Assembly: GCA_963740765.1 (NCBI GenBank) | Contig: CAVUFN010000017.1 | Location: 186,001-250,000, forward strand | Reading direction: 5' to 3' | Origin: DATLGB01 sp963740765 | Lineage (GTDB): Bacteria > Actinomycetota > Thermoleophilia > Solirubrobacterales > Solirubrobacteraceae | DNA length: 64,000 bases | Shown: positions 32,761 through 39,484 of the stretch, piece by piece | How the letters are laid out: the number at the start of each line of letters is the position of its first letter | Numbering within the stretch: the first letter of the stretch is position 1 | Translations under genes and position numbers: made by a program | Notes under the pieces: model-generated | What the model saw: the letters and a program-made list of their open reading frames with translations, nothing else | Database searches by the model: none | Told to the model about the DNA's origin: nothing

Positions 32761-33870
32761 ATGAACCCGTTCGACTACCAGAGCCCGGTCGGTGCGGGCT
32801 TCCTCATCGACCGCCGAGCCGAGCTGGAGGCACTCCAGGGGGCGGCCGCCGATCGCACCGCCATCCGCCTGGCCGCGCCGCGGCGGTACGGGAAGACGTC
32901 GCTGCTCGACGCGCACGTGGCGGCGATGCGCGCGGTGGGGCACCGGGCCGTCCGGGTCGACTTCTCCAAGGTGGCGACGATCTCCGACGCCGCCACCCGG
33001 CTCGCGATCGCCTACGGCCACCTTCCCGCCGATCCGCGCCGGCGCGCCGCCCGCTGGACCGCCCGGCTGGGGGTGAGCGCCAGGATCGGGCCGTTCGGAG
33101 CGCAGGTCGCGCCCCGCTCGTCCCGGCCCGGTCCCGATGACGCGCGAGCGGCGCTCCTGGAACTGCTCGACGTCCCCCTCGGCCTGGCCGAGGCCGACGC
33201 CGGCCTCACGGTGGTCTGCTTCGACGAGTTCCAGGACCTGCTGGTCGCGGACACCCAGCTCGACGGCCTCGTGCGCTCGGTCATCCAGCACCACGGGCGC
33301 GCGGCCGCCTACGTGTTCGCGGGCAGTCAGCCGTCGCTGATGCAGGCGCTGTTCAGCGACCAGGAGCGGCCGTTCTACGGTCAGGCCCGTCCGCTGGAGC
33401 TGCCGCCGCTGCCGGTCGACGAGGCGGCGCACGACATCGCCGCGCTGCTCGAGCGCGACCACCTGCTGGCCCGGGCCCCGGACTCCGTGGACGAGCTGCT
33501 GGCCTTCACCGGCGGTCACCCACAGCGCACGATGCTGCTCGCACATCACCTGTACGAAGTGCTCGACGCGGGGGGAGGCGACCACGATCCGACGCTCGAG
33601 GCCGTCGAGCGCGCGCTCACCGAGACGCGTGACGCCCATCAGGCGCTGTGGGACGCGCTCTCGCGGGTCGAGCGGATCGTCTGCCTGGCGCTCGCCGACG
33701 GCCAGTCGCCGACGGGATCCCGGGTCGCCGACGACCACCGCGTCGCGCGTTCCACGCTGCAGGCGGGCGTCGACCGCCTGCTCGCCGACGGCCGCCAGGT
33801 CCAGCGCTCCGAGGGCGGCTCGCCGATGCTCCTGGATCCGCTCCTCGCCGAATGGCTCCGGCGCCGCTGA
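32761..33870 (+). CDS. AAA-type ATPase with winged-helix C-terminus (archaeal-ATPase/AAA_16 like)
   Basis: A 369-residue P-loop ATPase. Walker A is the STAND-like AAPRRYGKTS at 38-47, Walker B VVCFDEFQDL at 151-160, and the sensor region VFAGSQ at 186-190 (as in archaeal ATPase families). The C-terminal 90 residues look like a winged helix ending in MLLDPLLAEWLRRR. Such solitary ATPases are frequent in mobile or defence loci. ATG at 32761 is preferred to a GTG at 32728 that falls inside the palindrome. Confidence 0.82.
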   Translation: MNPFDYQSPVGAGFLIDRRAELEALQGAAADRTAIRLAAPRRYGKTSLLDAHVAAMRAVGHRAVRVDFSKVATISDAATRLAIAYGHLPADPRRRAARWTARLGVSARIGPFGAQVAPRSSRPGPDDARAALLELLDVPLGLAEADAGLTVVCFDEFQDLLVADTQLDGLVRSVIQHHGRAAAYVFAGSQPSLMQALFSDQERPFYGQARPLELPPLPVDEAAHDIAALLERDHLLARAPDSVDELLAFTGGHPQRTMLLAHHLYEVLDAGGGDHDPTLEAVERALTETRDAHQALWDALSRVERIVCLALADGQSPTGSRVADDHRVARSTLQAGVDRLLADGRQVQRSEGGSPMLLDPLLAEWLRRR

Positions 33871-33948
33871 TCGAGGGGAGCTTTCGTCCTGTGCTCGATA
33901 ATGCCGGTTATGTGAACCTGGAACCGAGGCGGTGCCGGAGAGTGGCAC

Positions 33949-34479
33949 TCAGGCCAGGGTGTCGAGGCGGACGATGCGCGCGTCCGCCTCGCCGACCATC
34001 GCCACGATCTCGCGCCGGACGACCTCGAGCGGGAGGCTGTCGTTGGCGATCATGGCCTCGATGTCGGCCCAGTCCTTCGTGCGGTCGAACATGGCCTTGA
34101 AGACGGCGAGCTCGACCGGGCCCAGGACGGGGATCGTCTCGCCCTCGAACGGGACCTCCCGCCGGTTGCGCGCGGCGGCCGCGTGGATCGGCGCGTAGTC
34201 GAGGAAGACGTCGACCGGGGTGTCGTCCCACCAGAGCCTGGCCTGCCCGGTGTCCGTCAGCGCCCGCAGGTCCGAGGCGGTCGCCCGGACCGGTGCCGGC
34301 AGCGCGGCCGTGACCACCGCGGCGTCGGCTGACGGGACGAAGACGTTGACGTCGAGGTCGCGGGTGCCGCGCGGCTCGGCGGTCCAGTAGGCGAGCGCGA
34401 TCGCGCCGCCGAAGGCGTGCGGGAGCCCGGCCGCGGCGAGCGCACGGTGGATCGCCAGCAGGCGCTCGGCGAGCGTCAT
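33949..34479 (-). CDS. Nucleotidyltransferase of the AbiEii/MNT type
   Basis: A 176-residue Pol-beta-fold nucleotidyltransferase. The catalytic GG24-25 (HAFGGAIALAYW), D41-x-D43 (RGTRDLDVNVFV) and a later aspartate in TPVDVFLDY form the metal site. The tail LKAMFDRTKDWADIEAMIA is typical of AbiEii-like toxins that modify tRNA or proteins. It follows an XRE gene with ATGA overlap, the usual antitoxin-toxin order. Toxin function is inferred. Confidence 0.82.
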   Translation of the reverse strand: MTLAERLLAIHRALAAAGLPHAFGGAIALAYWTAEPRGTRDLDVNVFVPSADAAVVTAALPAPVRATASDLRALTDTGQARLWWDDTPVDVFLDYAPIHAAAARNRREVPFEGETIPVLGPVELAVFKAMFDRTKDWADIEAMIANDSLPLEVVRREIVAMVGEADARIVRLDTLA

Positions 34480-34787
34480 GGCCCGGTGGGCAGCCGCGGG
34501 AAGTGCAGCTCGCGGGCCGGGCGGTACGGCAGCGCCTCGGCGAGGGCGATCGCCTCCGCGAGGTGGCGACCCGCCCGCGTGAGCCCCTGCCCCCCACCGA
34601 CCGGGCGGACCGACAGCCGGGCGCCGCAGAGGCCCAGCAGGCGCGCGAGCGTCGCCGCGGAGGGCTGCTTGGTCCCGGCCTCGTAGGCCGACAGCGTGCT
34701 CTGCGACGTGCCGGCGCGGCGGGCGAGGCCCCGCTGGCTCAGGCCCGCCTCGTGACGGGCCGACCGGATCTCCGTTCCGACGTCCAT
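34476..34787 (-). CDS. XRE-family helix-turn-helix regulator
   Basis: A 103-residue protein with a Cro/C1 HTH at about 5-55 (IRSARHEAGLSQRGLARRAGTSQSTLSAYEAGTKQPS) and a short C-terminal extension. It is translationally coupled to the nucleotidyltransferase and likely represses both from the near-palindrome upstream, acting as antitoxin or autoregulator. The ATG lies 6 nt after a minus-strand TATCAT. Confidence 0.85.
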   Translation of the reverse strand: MDVGTEIRSARHEAGLSQRGLARRAGTSQSTLSAYEAGTKQPSAATLARLLGLCGARLSVRPVGGGQGLTRAGRHLAEAIALAEALPYRPARELHFPRLPTGP

Positions 34788-34793
34788 GCCAGC

Positions 34794-34814
34794 ATGATAC
34801 CTGATCGGGTGTCA
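34794..34814 (-). promoter_or_regulatory. Operator/-10 for the XRE-nucleotidyltransferase pair
   Basis: TGATACC (34795-34801) and GGTGTCA (34808-34814) are inverted with one mismatch and a 6-bp spacer. The left half overlaps the minus-strand -10 TATCAT, as expected for XRE autorepression. Confidence 0.6.
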
Positions 34815-34841
34815 CTTACGCGTCCCTAGCGTGTCGGCGCG

Positions 34842-35762
34842 ATGGCCGCCGGACTCGCTGCGCTCCTCGACGACGTCGCCACGCTCGCCCGTGTGGCGGC
34901 AGCGTCGCTGGACGACGTGGCCGCCGGCGCGAGCAAGGCCGGGGTCAAGGCGGCCGGCGTGATCGTCGACGACGCCGCGGTCACGCCGCGCTACGTCCGC
35001 GGCTTCGAGGCCGACCGCGAGCTGCCGATCATCAAGCGGATCGCGCGCGGCTCGCTGCGCAACAAGCTCCTCTTCATCCTGCCTGCGGCGCTCGTCCTCA
35101 GCGAGCTGCTCGACTGGCTGCTCACCCCGATCCTCATGGTGGGCGGCGCGTACCTGTGTTACGAGGGCGCCGAGAAGCTCTGGGAGCAGATCGGCGGCCA
35201 CCACGCCGACGAGGCCGCGCCGGCGCAGGGCCCCGCGCACGAGGACGAGCTCGTCGCCGGCGCGATCCGGACGGACTTCATCCTGTCGGCGGAGATCATG
35301 GTGATCTCGCTCAACGAGGTCGCCGAGGAGCCGCTGGTCTCGCGCGCGATCATCCTCGTCGCCGTGGCGTTCGCGATCACGGCTGCCGTCTACGGCGCGG
35401 TCGGCCTGATCGTCAAGATGGACGACATCGGCCTCAGGCTCGTCAAGACGGGCGACGGCGCGGCGGCGGCCGTCGGGCGCGGGCTGGTCCGCGGGATGCC
35501 GATCGTGATGTCGGTCCTGTCGGCGGTCGGGATCGCCGCCATGCTCTGGGTCGGCGGGCACATCCTGCTGGTCGGCCTCGACGAGCTCGGCGTCCACGTC
35601 CTCTACGACGTCGTCCACCACCTCGAGGAGGACGTCGGCCACGCGCTGGGCGCGGTCGGCGGCTGGCTGGCCAACACAGGCGCTTCTGCTGTATTCGGCA
35701 TCGCCGTCGGAGCGGTCGTCGTGCTGGTGCTGCATCGCTTTGTGAAGACGGGGCGTGGGTGA
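34842..35762 (+). CDS. DUF808 (YedI-like) membrane protein
   Basis: A 306-residue inner-membrane protein with the DUF808 hallmarks LAALLDDVATLARVAAASLDD, VTPRYVRGFEADRELPIIKRIARGS and GGAYLCYEGAEKLWE, plus about six hydrophobic segments. E. coli YedI is the reference; no biochemical role is established. A TAGCGT hexamer lies 9 nt before the ATG. The stop overlaps the GST gene (TGATG). Confidence 0.92.
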   Translation: MAAGLAALLDDVATLARVAAASLDDVAAGASKAGVKAAGVIVDDAAVTPRYVRGFEADRELPIIKRIARGSLRNKLLFILPAALVLSELLDWLLTPILMVGGAYLCYEGAEKLWEQIGGHHADEAAPAQGPAHEDELVAGAIRTDFILSAEIMVISLNEVAEEPLVSRAIILVAVAFAITAAVYGAVGLIVKMDDIGLRLVKTGDGAAAAVGRGLVRGMPIVMSVLSAVGIAAMLWVGGHILLVGLDELGVHVLYDVVHHLEEDVGHALGAVGGWLANTGASAVFGIAVGAVVVLVLHRFVKTGRG

Positions 35763-36529
35763 TGGCCAAGCCGGTGCTGTGGCAGATCCAGTTGTCGCTG
35801 TACAGCGAGAAGATCCGCTGGGCGCTCGCCTACAAGGGCGTCGACCACGTGCGGCGCACGCCGCCGCCCGGCACCCATCGCCCGATCGCGCTGGCGCTGA
35901 CCAAGGGCGGGCACGATCGCTTCCCGGTGATGCGGATGGCCGACGGGCGCATCGTCGGCAACTCCGCCGACATCGTGGCGGCGCTCGAGCAGGACTACCC
36001 CGAGCCGCCGCTGTACCCGGCCGACCCGCAGCAGAAGGCGCGGGCGCTGGAGATCGAGCGCTACTTCGACCGCGAGGTCGGGCCGGACATGCGGCGCTTC
36101 GCCTGGCAGCAGATGATCCACGACGCCGACGCGGTCCAGGACTCGCTGGTCCCCCACGCCCCGCCCGCACAGCAGCGCGCGCTGCGGTTCGTGTTCCCCG
36201 TCGTCCGCCCGATCATGAAGCGCGACTACGCGATCAGCGCCGAGGCGGCCGAGTTCGCCCGCGCGGGCCTGCGCGCGGCGGTCACGCGGATCGAGGACGA
36301 GCTCGACGGCGGCGACTACCTCGTCGGGGACGCGTTCAGCGTCGCCGACCTCGCCGCCGCCTCACTGCTGACGCCGCTGATCTGCCCGGCGGGCCGCGAG
36401 TACCCGCCGGTGCGCGTGGTCGAGGGCGTCCAGGAGCTGCGCGAGGAGCTGGAGGCGCGGCGCGGCGGCCAGTGGGTCCACGAGATGTACGCGCGCCACC
36501 GCGCGCCGGCCGTCAGCGCCGCGCGCTGA
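35762..36529 (+). CDS. Glutathione S-transferase-like protein
   Basis: A 255-residue GST-fold protein: thioredoxin-like N-terminal domain (LWQIQLSLYSEKIRWALAYKGVDHVRR, FPVMRMADGRIVGNSADIVAAL) and all-helical C-terminal domain with EDELDGGDYLVGDAFSVADLAAASLL. The S-x-x-S near residue 13 replaces the catalytic cysteine of glutaredoxins. Actinobacteria rarely make glutathione, so the thiol substrate is open. Coupled to DUF808. Confidence 0.88.
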   Translation: MAKPVLWQIQLSLYSEKIRWALAYKGVDHVRRTPPPGTHRPIALALTKGGHDRFPVMRMADGRIVGNSADIVAALEQDYPEPPLYPADPQQKARALEIERYFDREVGPDMRRFAWQQMIHDADAVQDSLVPHAPPAQQRALRFVFPVVRPIMKRDYAISAEAAEFARAGLRAAVTRIEDELDGGDYLVGDAFSVADLAAASLLTPLICPAGREYPPVRVVEGVQELREELEARRGGQWVHEMYARHRAPAVSAAR

Positions 36530-37067
36530 TCGCGGCGACGCCGATCAGCTCGCCGACCTTGAACTGATCCGTGCGCAGCTGGGAGTTGAGGGTCACGGCT
36601 CCGATGTCGTTGAGCTCGAGCTCGAGGTCGCGCACGACGTAGCCGCCCGCGGTGCGCCGCGCCGACCTCGCCCGCCCCTTGGCGAACGTGAAGCGGTCGG
36701 TGTCGAGGCCGTTGATCGCCGTATAGGCGGAGAGCCGGCCCGTGCGGCCGCGGACGTTGAAGCGCAGCTGCTGGAGCAGGACCTCGAAGTCCGCGCCGAC
36801 CTGCGAGACCCCGCCGGCAGTGTCGATGGTCGCGCGCTTGCCGTCGCGGCGGATGTGCCCGCCGCGGCGGACGGGCAGTGTGACGACGAGGCCGTCCTGG
36901 GTCGACGGCGCGATCGGCCCCGGCGTCACCCCGTACTGGAGCAGCTTGAGCCCGAAGTCGATGTCGAAGGAGATGCTCGCCTCGCCGGAGCTCATGGCGA
37001 TCGGCTTGGCGGTCGCGGCCGCGGGCCACAGGAGCAGCACCAGCAGCCCGATGAGCGTCCTCCGCAC
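36513..37067 (-). CDS. Secreted hypothetical protein
   Basis: A 184-residue exported protein. The GTG at 37067 starts VRRTLIGLLVLLLWPAAATA, a clear signal peptide, and lies 7 nt after TATAAC on the minus strand. The mature part (SISFDIDFGLKLLQYGVTP, GRTGRLSAYTAINGLDTDRFTFAKG, RDLELELNDIGAVTLNSQL) is beta-rich and weakly recalls HtaA-like surface domains. Its 3' end overlaps the GST gene by 17 bp. Confidence 0.7.
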   Translation of the reverse strand: MRRTLIGLLVLLLWPAAATAKPIAMSSGEASISFDIDFGLKLLQYGVTPGPIAPSTQDGLVVTLPVRRGGHIRRDGKRATIDTAGGVSQVGADFEVLLQQLRFNVRGRTGRLSAYTAINGLDTDRFTFAKGRARSARRTAGGYVVRDLELELNDIGAVTLNSQLRTDQFKVGELIGVAAISARR

Positions 37068-37074
37068 CCCCGGT

Positions 37075-37082
37075 GTTATAGA
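37075..37082. promoter_or_regulatory. Shared TATA core of two divergent leaderless promoters
   Basis: TATAAC on the minus strand (complement of 37075-37080) is 7 nt before the GTG at 37067. TATAGA on the plus strand (37077-37082) is 8 nt before the ATG at 37091. The two hexamers overlap by four bases in a 23-bp gap. Confidence 0.55.
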
Positions 37083-37090
37083 ACAGCGCG

Positions 37091-37904
37091 ATGCCGTTCG
37101 CACCCGCGATGGCCCTCGAGCTGTCGACGCCCGCGCCCAAGGCACCCCCGGCGATCGTCTCCACGGTCACGCAGGCCAGCGGCGAGTCGGCGATCAAGAC
37201 GGTGGACGTCGTCTTCCCCGTCGGCTTCACGTACAACGACCGCTTCCAGCCGCCCGCGGTGCCAGCCCGACGAGGAGCAGGCGGAAGCGTGCCCGGAGAG
37301 CTCGAAGATCGGCACGGTGAGCGGCACGAGCGCGATCGCCTCGGCGTCTGGGAGCATCTACATCACCAAGGACCTCCGCCTTGTCGCCTTCGTGGAGGCG
37401 GTCGGAGGCTTCGTGAAGTTCAAGGTCGTCGGAACGACCGGGCTCGCCCCGTCGAAGGCGTTCACGGTGTCCTTCTCGGGGACCCCGGACCTGCCGCTGA
37501 GCTCGTTCGTGCTCGACCTCGACGGCGATGGGCGCGGGCTCGTCAAGAACCCGGCGACGTGCGGCGAATACCAGTTCGACGTCACCTTCACCAGCCACGA
37601 CGACGAGGTCAGCAAGGCGAACCCGACCGTCGCCATCACCGGCTGCCCGGCGCCGCTGCGCGTCAGCGCCGCGCGCGCCACGACCGGTCGGCGCAGTGTG
37701 CGGCTGGAGTGGGCCGTCAGTGACGGGACGGAGGCGACCCGGGTCGTGGTGCGCCGCCGCGGGAAGCGCGTCCGCGCGCGGACGGTGGCGGGCACCACCA
37801 CCCGCTTCCGCGCGCTTCGCCCGGGGCGGTACGTCGCCGTGTTGCGCGGGCGTGCCGCCGACCGGCGATCGCCTGCCGTGCGCGTGCCGTTCACGGTGGG
37901 TTGA
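37091..37904 (+). pseudogene. Frameshifted secreted beta-rich protein
   Basis: The N-terminal part (LSTPAPKAPPAIVSTVTQAS ending VVFPVGFTYNDRFQPPA) is in one frame. From about 37260 the protein-like reading moves to another frame (CQPDEEQAEACPESSKIG, then SIYITKDLRLVAFVEA, to the end at 37904). One extra base near 37259, or two missing, explains it. Each frame beyond the junction becomes arginine-rich noise. The product resembles repeated secreted proteins of this lineage with a C-terminal fibronectin-like RVVVRRRGKRVRARTV region. No signal peptide is visible, so the 5' end may also be lost. A sequencing error is the alternative. Confidence 0.65.
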
Positions 37905-37917
37905 CCGCGGACCGGGG

Positions 37918-37987
37918 CCTGGGTTCTCCCCCCTGTGCGAGCAGAACCCAGGGCTCGCTTTGCGAATCTCGGTGAGCCCTGGCTTCT
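37918..37987. repeat. Three-armed hairpin repeat
   Basis: CCTGGGTTCT (37918-37927) pairs perfectly with AGAACCCAGG (37943-37952). The latter, extended to GGGCTC, also pairs with GAGCCCTGGCTTCT (37974-37987) with one mismatch. Arms 1 and 3 are direct copies, each followed by a run of C. The middle arm can pair with either, so alternative structures are possible. Confidence 0.65.
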
Positions 37988-38142
37988 CCCCCCAACACGG
38001 CGCGGTCGACCGGACGGAGTGGGTCTCCCAGGTCCGCACGGTCACGACGATCGGCGGTCCGTATCAGCTGCAGGAAGGCAGCCACGCGAGCTACTGGAGT
38101 CGGCTGGCCATGCGCAACTGCCTGCGCCAGGCCTCATGGCGC
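37988..38142. other. Intergenic remainder without a supported gene
   Basis: Between the hairpin repeat and the SDR stop, the plus strand is open in one frame with a protein-like composition (VRTVTTIGGPYQLQEGSHA around 38033-38090) but no start and no recognised family. It may be a decayed gene fragment. An inverted GACCGCG pair flanks the hairpin (37904-37911 and 38001-38009). Confidence 0.3.
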
Positions 38143-39039
38143 TCAACTGAGCAACGACTCGCCCGTCAGCTCCTGGGAGACCTCCCAGAGCCGGCGGGCG
38201 ACGTCCTCGTCCCGTGCGGCCGCGCTCGGCTGCACGGGCTCGGGGTGCCCGCGCTGCTCGCCGATGCCGTCCGGCCCGACGAACGTCCCGCCCTCGACGC
38301 CGGGCTTGGTCGCCGCGTACAACGTCGGCAGCGCGCCCATCTCTGCGCTCTGGGCGACGACGGCGTTCGAGAACTTCATGAAGATCCGGTCGAACACGGG
38401 CGCTGCGGCCGACTGGAGGTTGGTGGCCGCGTAGCCGGGATGAGCGGCCACGCTCTTCACGGGGGAGCCGGCGGCGCGCAGGCGGCGGTCGAGCTCGAGC
38501 GCGAACATGAGGTTGGCCAGCTTCGACTGCCCGTACGCGGTCCAGCGGAAGTAGCGCTTCTCGCGCTGCAGGTCGTCGAAGTCGATCTTGCCGATGCGGT
38601 GGGCGCCGCTGGAGAGCGTGACGACGCGGTCGCGCACGCGGTCCAGAAGGCGGGCCGTCAGCGCGAAGTGGCCGAGATGGTTGGTGCCGAACTGCAGCTC
38701 GAAGCCGTCCGCGGTCTCCTTGCGCGGCGGGGCCATCACGCCGGCGTTGTTGATCAGCAGGTCGAGCTCCCCGTCGAAGGCGTCCGCGAACGCGCGCACG
38801 GAATCCAGCGAGCCGAGGTCGAGCTCGGCCACCTCGAGATCGGCGCCCGCGACGTCCTCGCGGATCTGCGTGGCGGCGTCCTCGCCCTTGGCGGTGTTGC
38901 GGCACGCCATCACGACTCGCGCGCCCGCCCGCGCGAGCTCGTGCGCGGTGACCAGGCCGAGCCCGCTGTTGGCGCCCGTCACGACCGCGGTGCGCCCGTG
39001 CTGGTCCGGGATGTCGGCGGCGGTCCAGTGAGAGCTCAT
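38143..39039 (-). CDS. Short-chain dehydrogenase, retinol-dehydrogenase-like
   Basis: A 298-residue SDR with TGANSGLG near residue 21, NNAGVMAPP, catalytic serine in TLSSGAHR and Y-x-x-x-K in AYGQSKLANLMFA. The LINNAGVMA and NHLGHFALTARLL blocks match the WWOX/RDH-like subgroup of actinobacteria. ATG at 39039 lies 7 nt after minus-strand TAGGTT, whose TAG is the stop of the GNAT gene upstream. Confidence 0.9.
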   Translation of the reverse strand: MSSHWTAADIPDQHGRTAVVTGANSGLGLVTAHELARAGARVVMACRNTAKGEDAATQIREDVAGADLEVAELDLGSLDSVRAFADAFDGELDLLINNAGVMAPPRKETADGFELQFGTNHLGHFALTARLLDRVRDRVVTLSSGAHRIGKIDFDDLQREKRYFRWTAYGQSKLANLMFALELDRRLRAAGSPVKSVAAHPGYAATNLQSAAAPVFDRIFMKFSNAVVAQSAEMGALPTLYAATKPGVEGGTFVGPDGIGEQRGHPEPVQPSAAARDEDVARRLWEVSQELTGESLLS

Positions 39040-39046
39040 GCCGCTG

Positions 39047-39052
39047 AACCTA
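39047..39052 (-). promoter_or_regulatory. Putative leaderless -10 (TAGGTT) built on a stop codon
   Basis: TAGGTT on the minus strand ends 7 nt before the SDR ATG; its TAG is the stop codon of the preceding GNAT gene. Confidence 0.5.
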
Positions 39053-39484
39053 GAGCTCGAGTTCGTACGCGCGCATGCGGGGCCCGCCGGGCCCCTCCGT
39101 GCGGATGAACCCGCAGCGCTCGTAGAGCGCGCACGCCTCCTGGTCGTCGTCGCTGGTGACGACGAGGACGTAGTCGAGGTCGGGCAGGCCGAGGACGGCG
39201 TCGACGAGCGCGCGCCCGAGACCCTCGCGCCGTCGTTCCGGGACGACGTAGAGCTCCGCCAGGTAGGCCTCGACGCCCGGGGTGAAGATGGAGCGGTGGG
39301 TCCGGACGGCCGCGACGCCGTCGGGCCCGTCTCCGGCGACGAGCACGACGACGTCGTCGAGCTCGGCCAGCCGCGCCGCGATCGCCTCAGCGCCCGGCGT
39401 CGGCGACGCGTACTCGCGGTTGAAGCGATCCAGCAGCGCCGCCGCGCCCGCGAGGTCGCCCGGGCCCGCGACCCGGGCGCTCAC
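39050..39484 (-). CDS. GNAT-family N-acetyltransferase
   Basis: A 144-residue acetyltransferase with motif A YVVPERRREGLGRALVDAVLG and the motif B end ALYERCGFIRTEGPGG. The acceptor substrate is unknown. The GTG start overlaps the stop of the DUF6351 gene (GTGA), so it is coupled to that secreted enzyme gene, perhaps by chance of compact packing. Confidence 0.88.
   Translation of the reverse strand: MSARVAGPGDLAGAAALLDRFNREYASPTPGAEAIAARLAELDDVVVLVAGDGPDGVAAVRTHRSIFTPGVEAYLAELYVVPERRREGLGRALVDAVLGLPDLDYVLVVTSDDDQEACALYERCGFIRTEGPGGPRMRAYELEL

Noticed and set aside
37528..39108. Plus-strand gene running from the frameshifted protein through the SDR
   Set aside because: The part over the SDR is antisense shadow; only a short stretch near 38033-38090 looks protein-like and it has no start.
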